The notes beneath the pieces were generated by a model. It had not been told where the DNA came from. It ran no database searches and saw only the letters and a list, made by a program, of their open reading frames with translations. The position numbers were made by a program, and so were the translations under genes. Below are positions 14,069 through 14,078 of a stretch of DNA of 14,078 bases, piece by piece (the first letter of the stretch is position 1; each line of letters opens with the position of its first letter). Source of the DNA: Campylobacteraceae bacterium (GTDB lineage Bacteria > Campylobacterota > Campylobacteria > Campylobacterales > Sulfurospirillaceae); assembly GCA_019162915.1 (NCBI GenBank), contig JAFLKZ010000072.1:10317-24394 (forward strand), read 5' to 3'.

Positions 14069-14078
14069 ATGAATGGAT
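14069..14078 (+). CDS. atpD: Start of ATP synthase F1 subunit beta, cut by the window edge
   Basis: Only ATG and two further codons (Met-Asn-Gly) are visible. AAAGGAG (14054-14060) lies 8 nt upstream, and the position after atpG is where atpD is found in F-type operons. The identity is inferred from context rather than from sequence. Confidence 0.75.

Overview
The window looks like chromosomal DNA of a Campylobacterota (epsilonproteobacterial) species, most likely Sulfurospirillum or a close relative. This is inferred from low GC content, the gene order rplU-rpmA-obgE-proB-fmt-birA-parA-parB-atpF'-atpF-atpH-atpA-atpG-atpD, and the character of the AtpA, AtpF and Obg proteins. The genus is a judgement from memory, not from a search. 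No RNA genes, insertion sequences, CRISPR arrays or long repeats were seen.

Positions 2-2423 are the accessory part. The 3' end of an S41 (carboxyl-terminal processing) protease-family gene runs into the window. Its visible catalytic triad looks degraded: Gly replaces the usual nucleophilic Ser and Ala replaces the usual Gln. It meets tail to tail (2 bp apart) a minus-strand gene for a CheX/CheC-type phosphatase. That protein carries a degenerate receiver-like segment lacking the phospho-acceptor Asp. A short divergent promoter region with a directly repeated AT-rich element leads to a small helical protein that I cannot name with certainty. Part of it resembles the N-terminal region of some phage-type tyrosine recombinases.

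Positions 2465-4008 hold a pyruvate kinase transcription unit with its own -10 box and a 3' hairpin. Positions 4075-4860 hold the ribosomal protein pair L21/L27, with its own promoter, an unusually long and hairpin-rich spacer between the two genes, and a textbook intrinsic terminator after rpmA.

Positions 4954-9978 form a tightly packed co-directional cluster: Obg GTPase, glutamate 5-kinase, methionyl-tRNA formyltransferase, biotin-protein ligase and the chromosome-partition pair ParA/ParB. Junctions are 1-4 bp gaps or overlaps of 4-20 bp, so one or a few polycistronic mRNAs with translational coupling are likely.

Positions 10107 to the right edge are the ATP synthase operon, starting with the paired peripheral-stalk subunits b' and b and followed by delta, alpha, gamma and the first codons of beta. 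Subunits a and c are not in the visible part of the operon. Subunit b starts with a signal-peptide-like segment before its true membrane helix. Most of the window is conserved housekeeping DNA. The best candidates for something new are the apparent S41 pseudoprotease, the pseudo-receiver/CheX fusion, the recombinase-arm-like small protein and the structured rplU-rpmA spacer.
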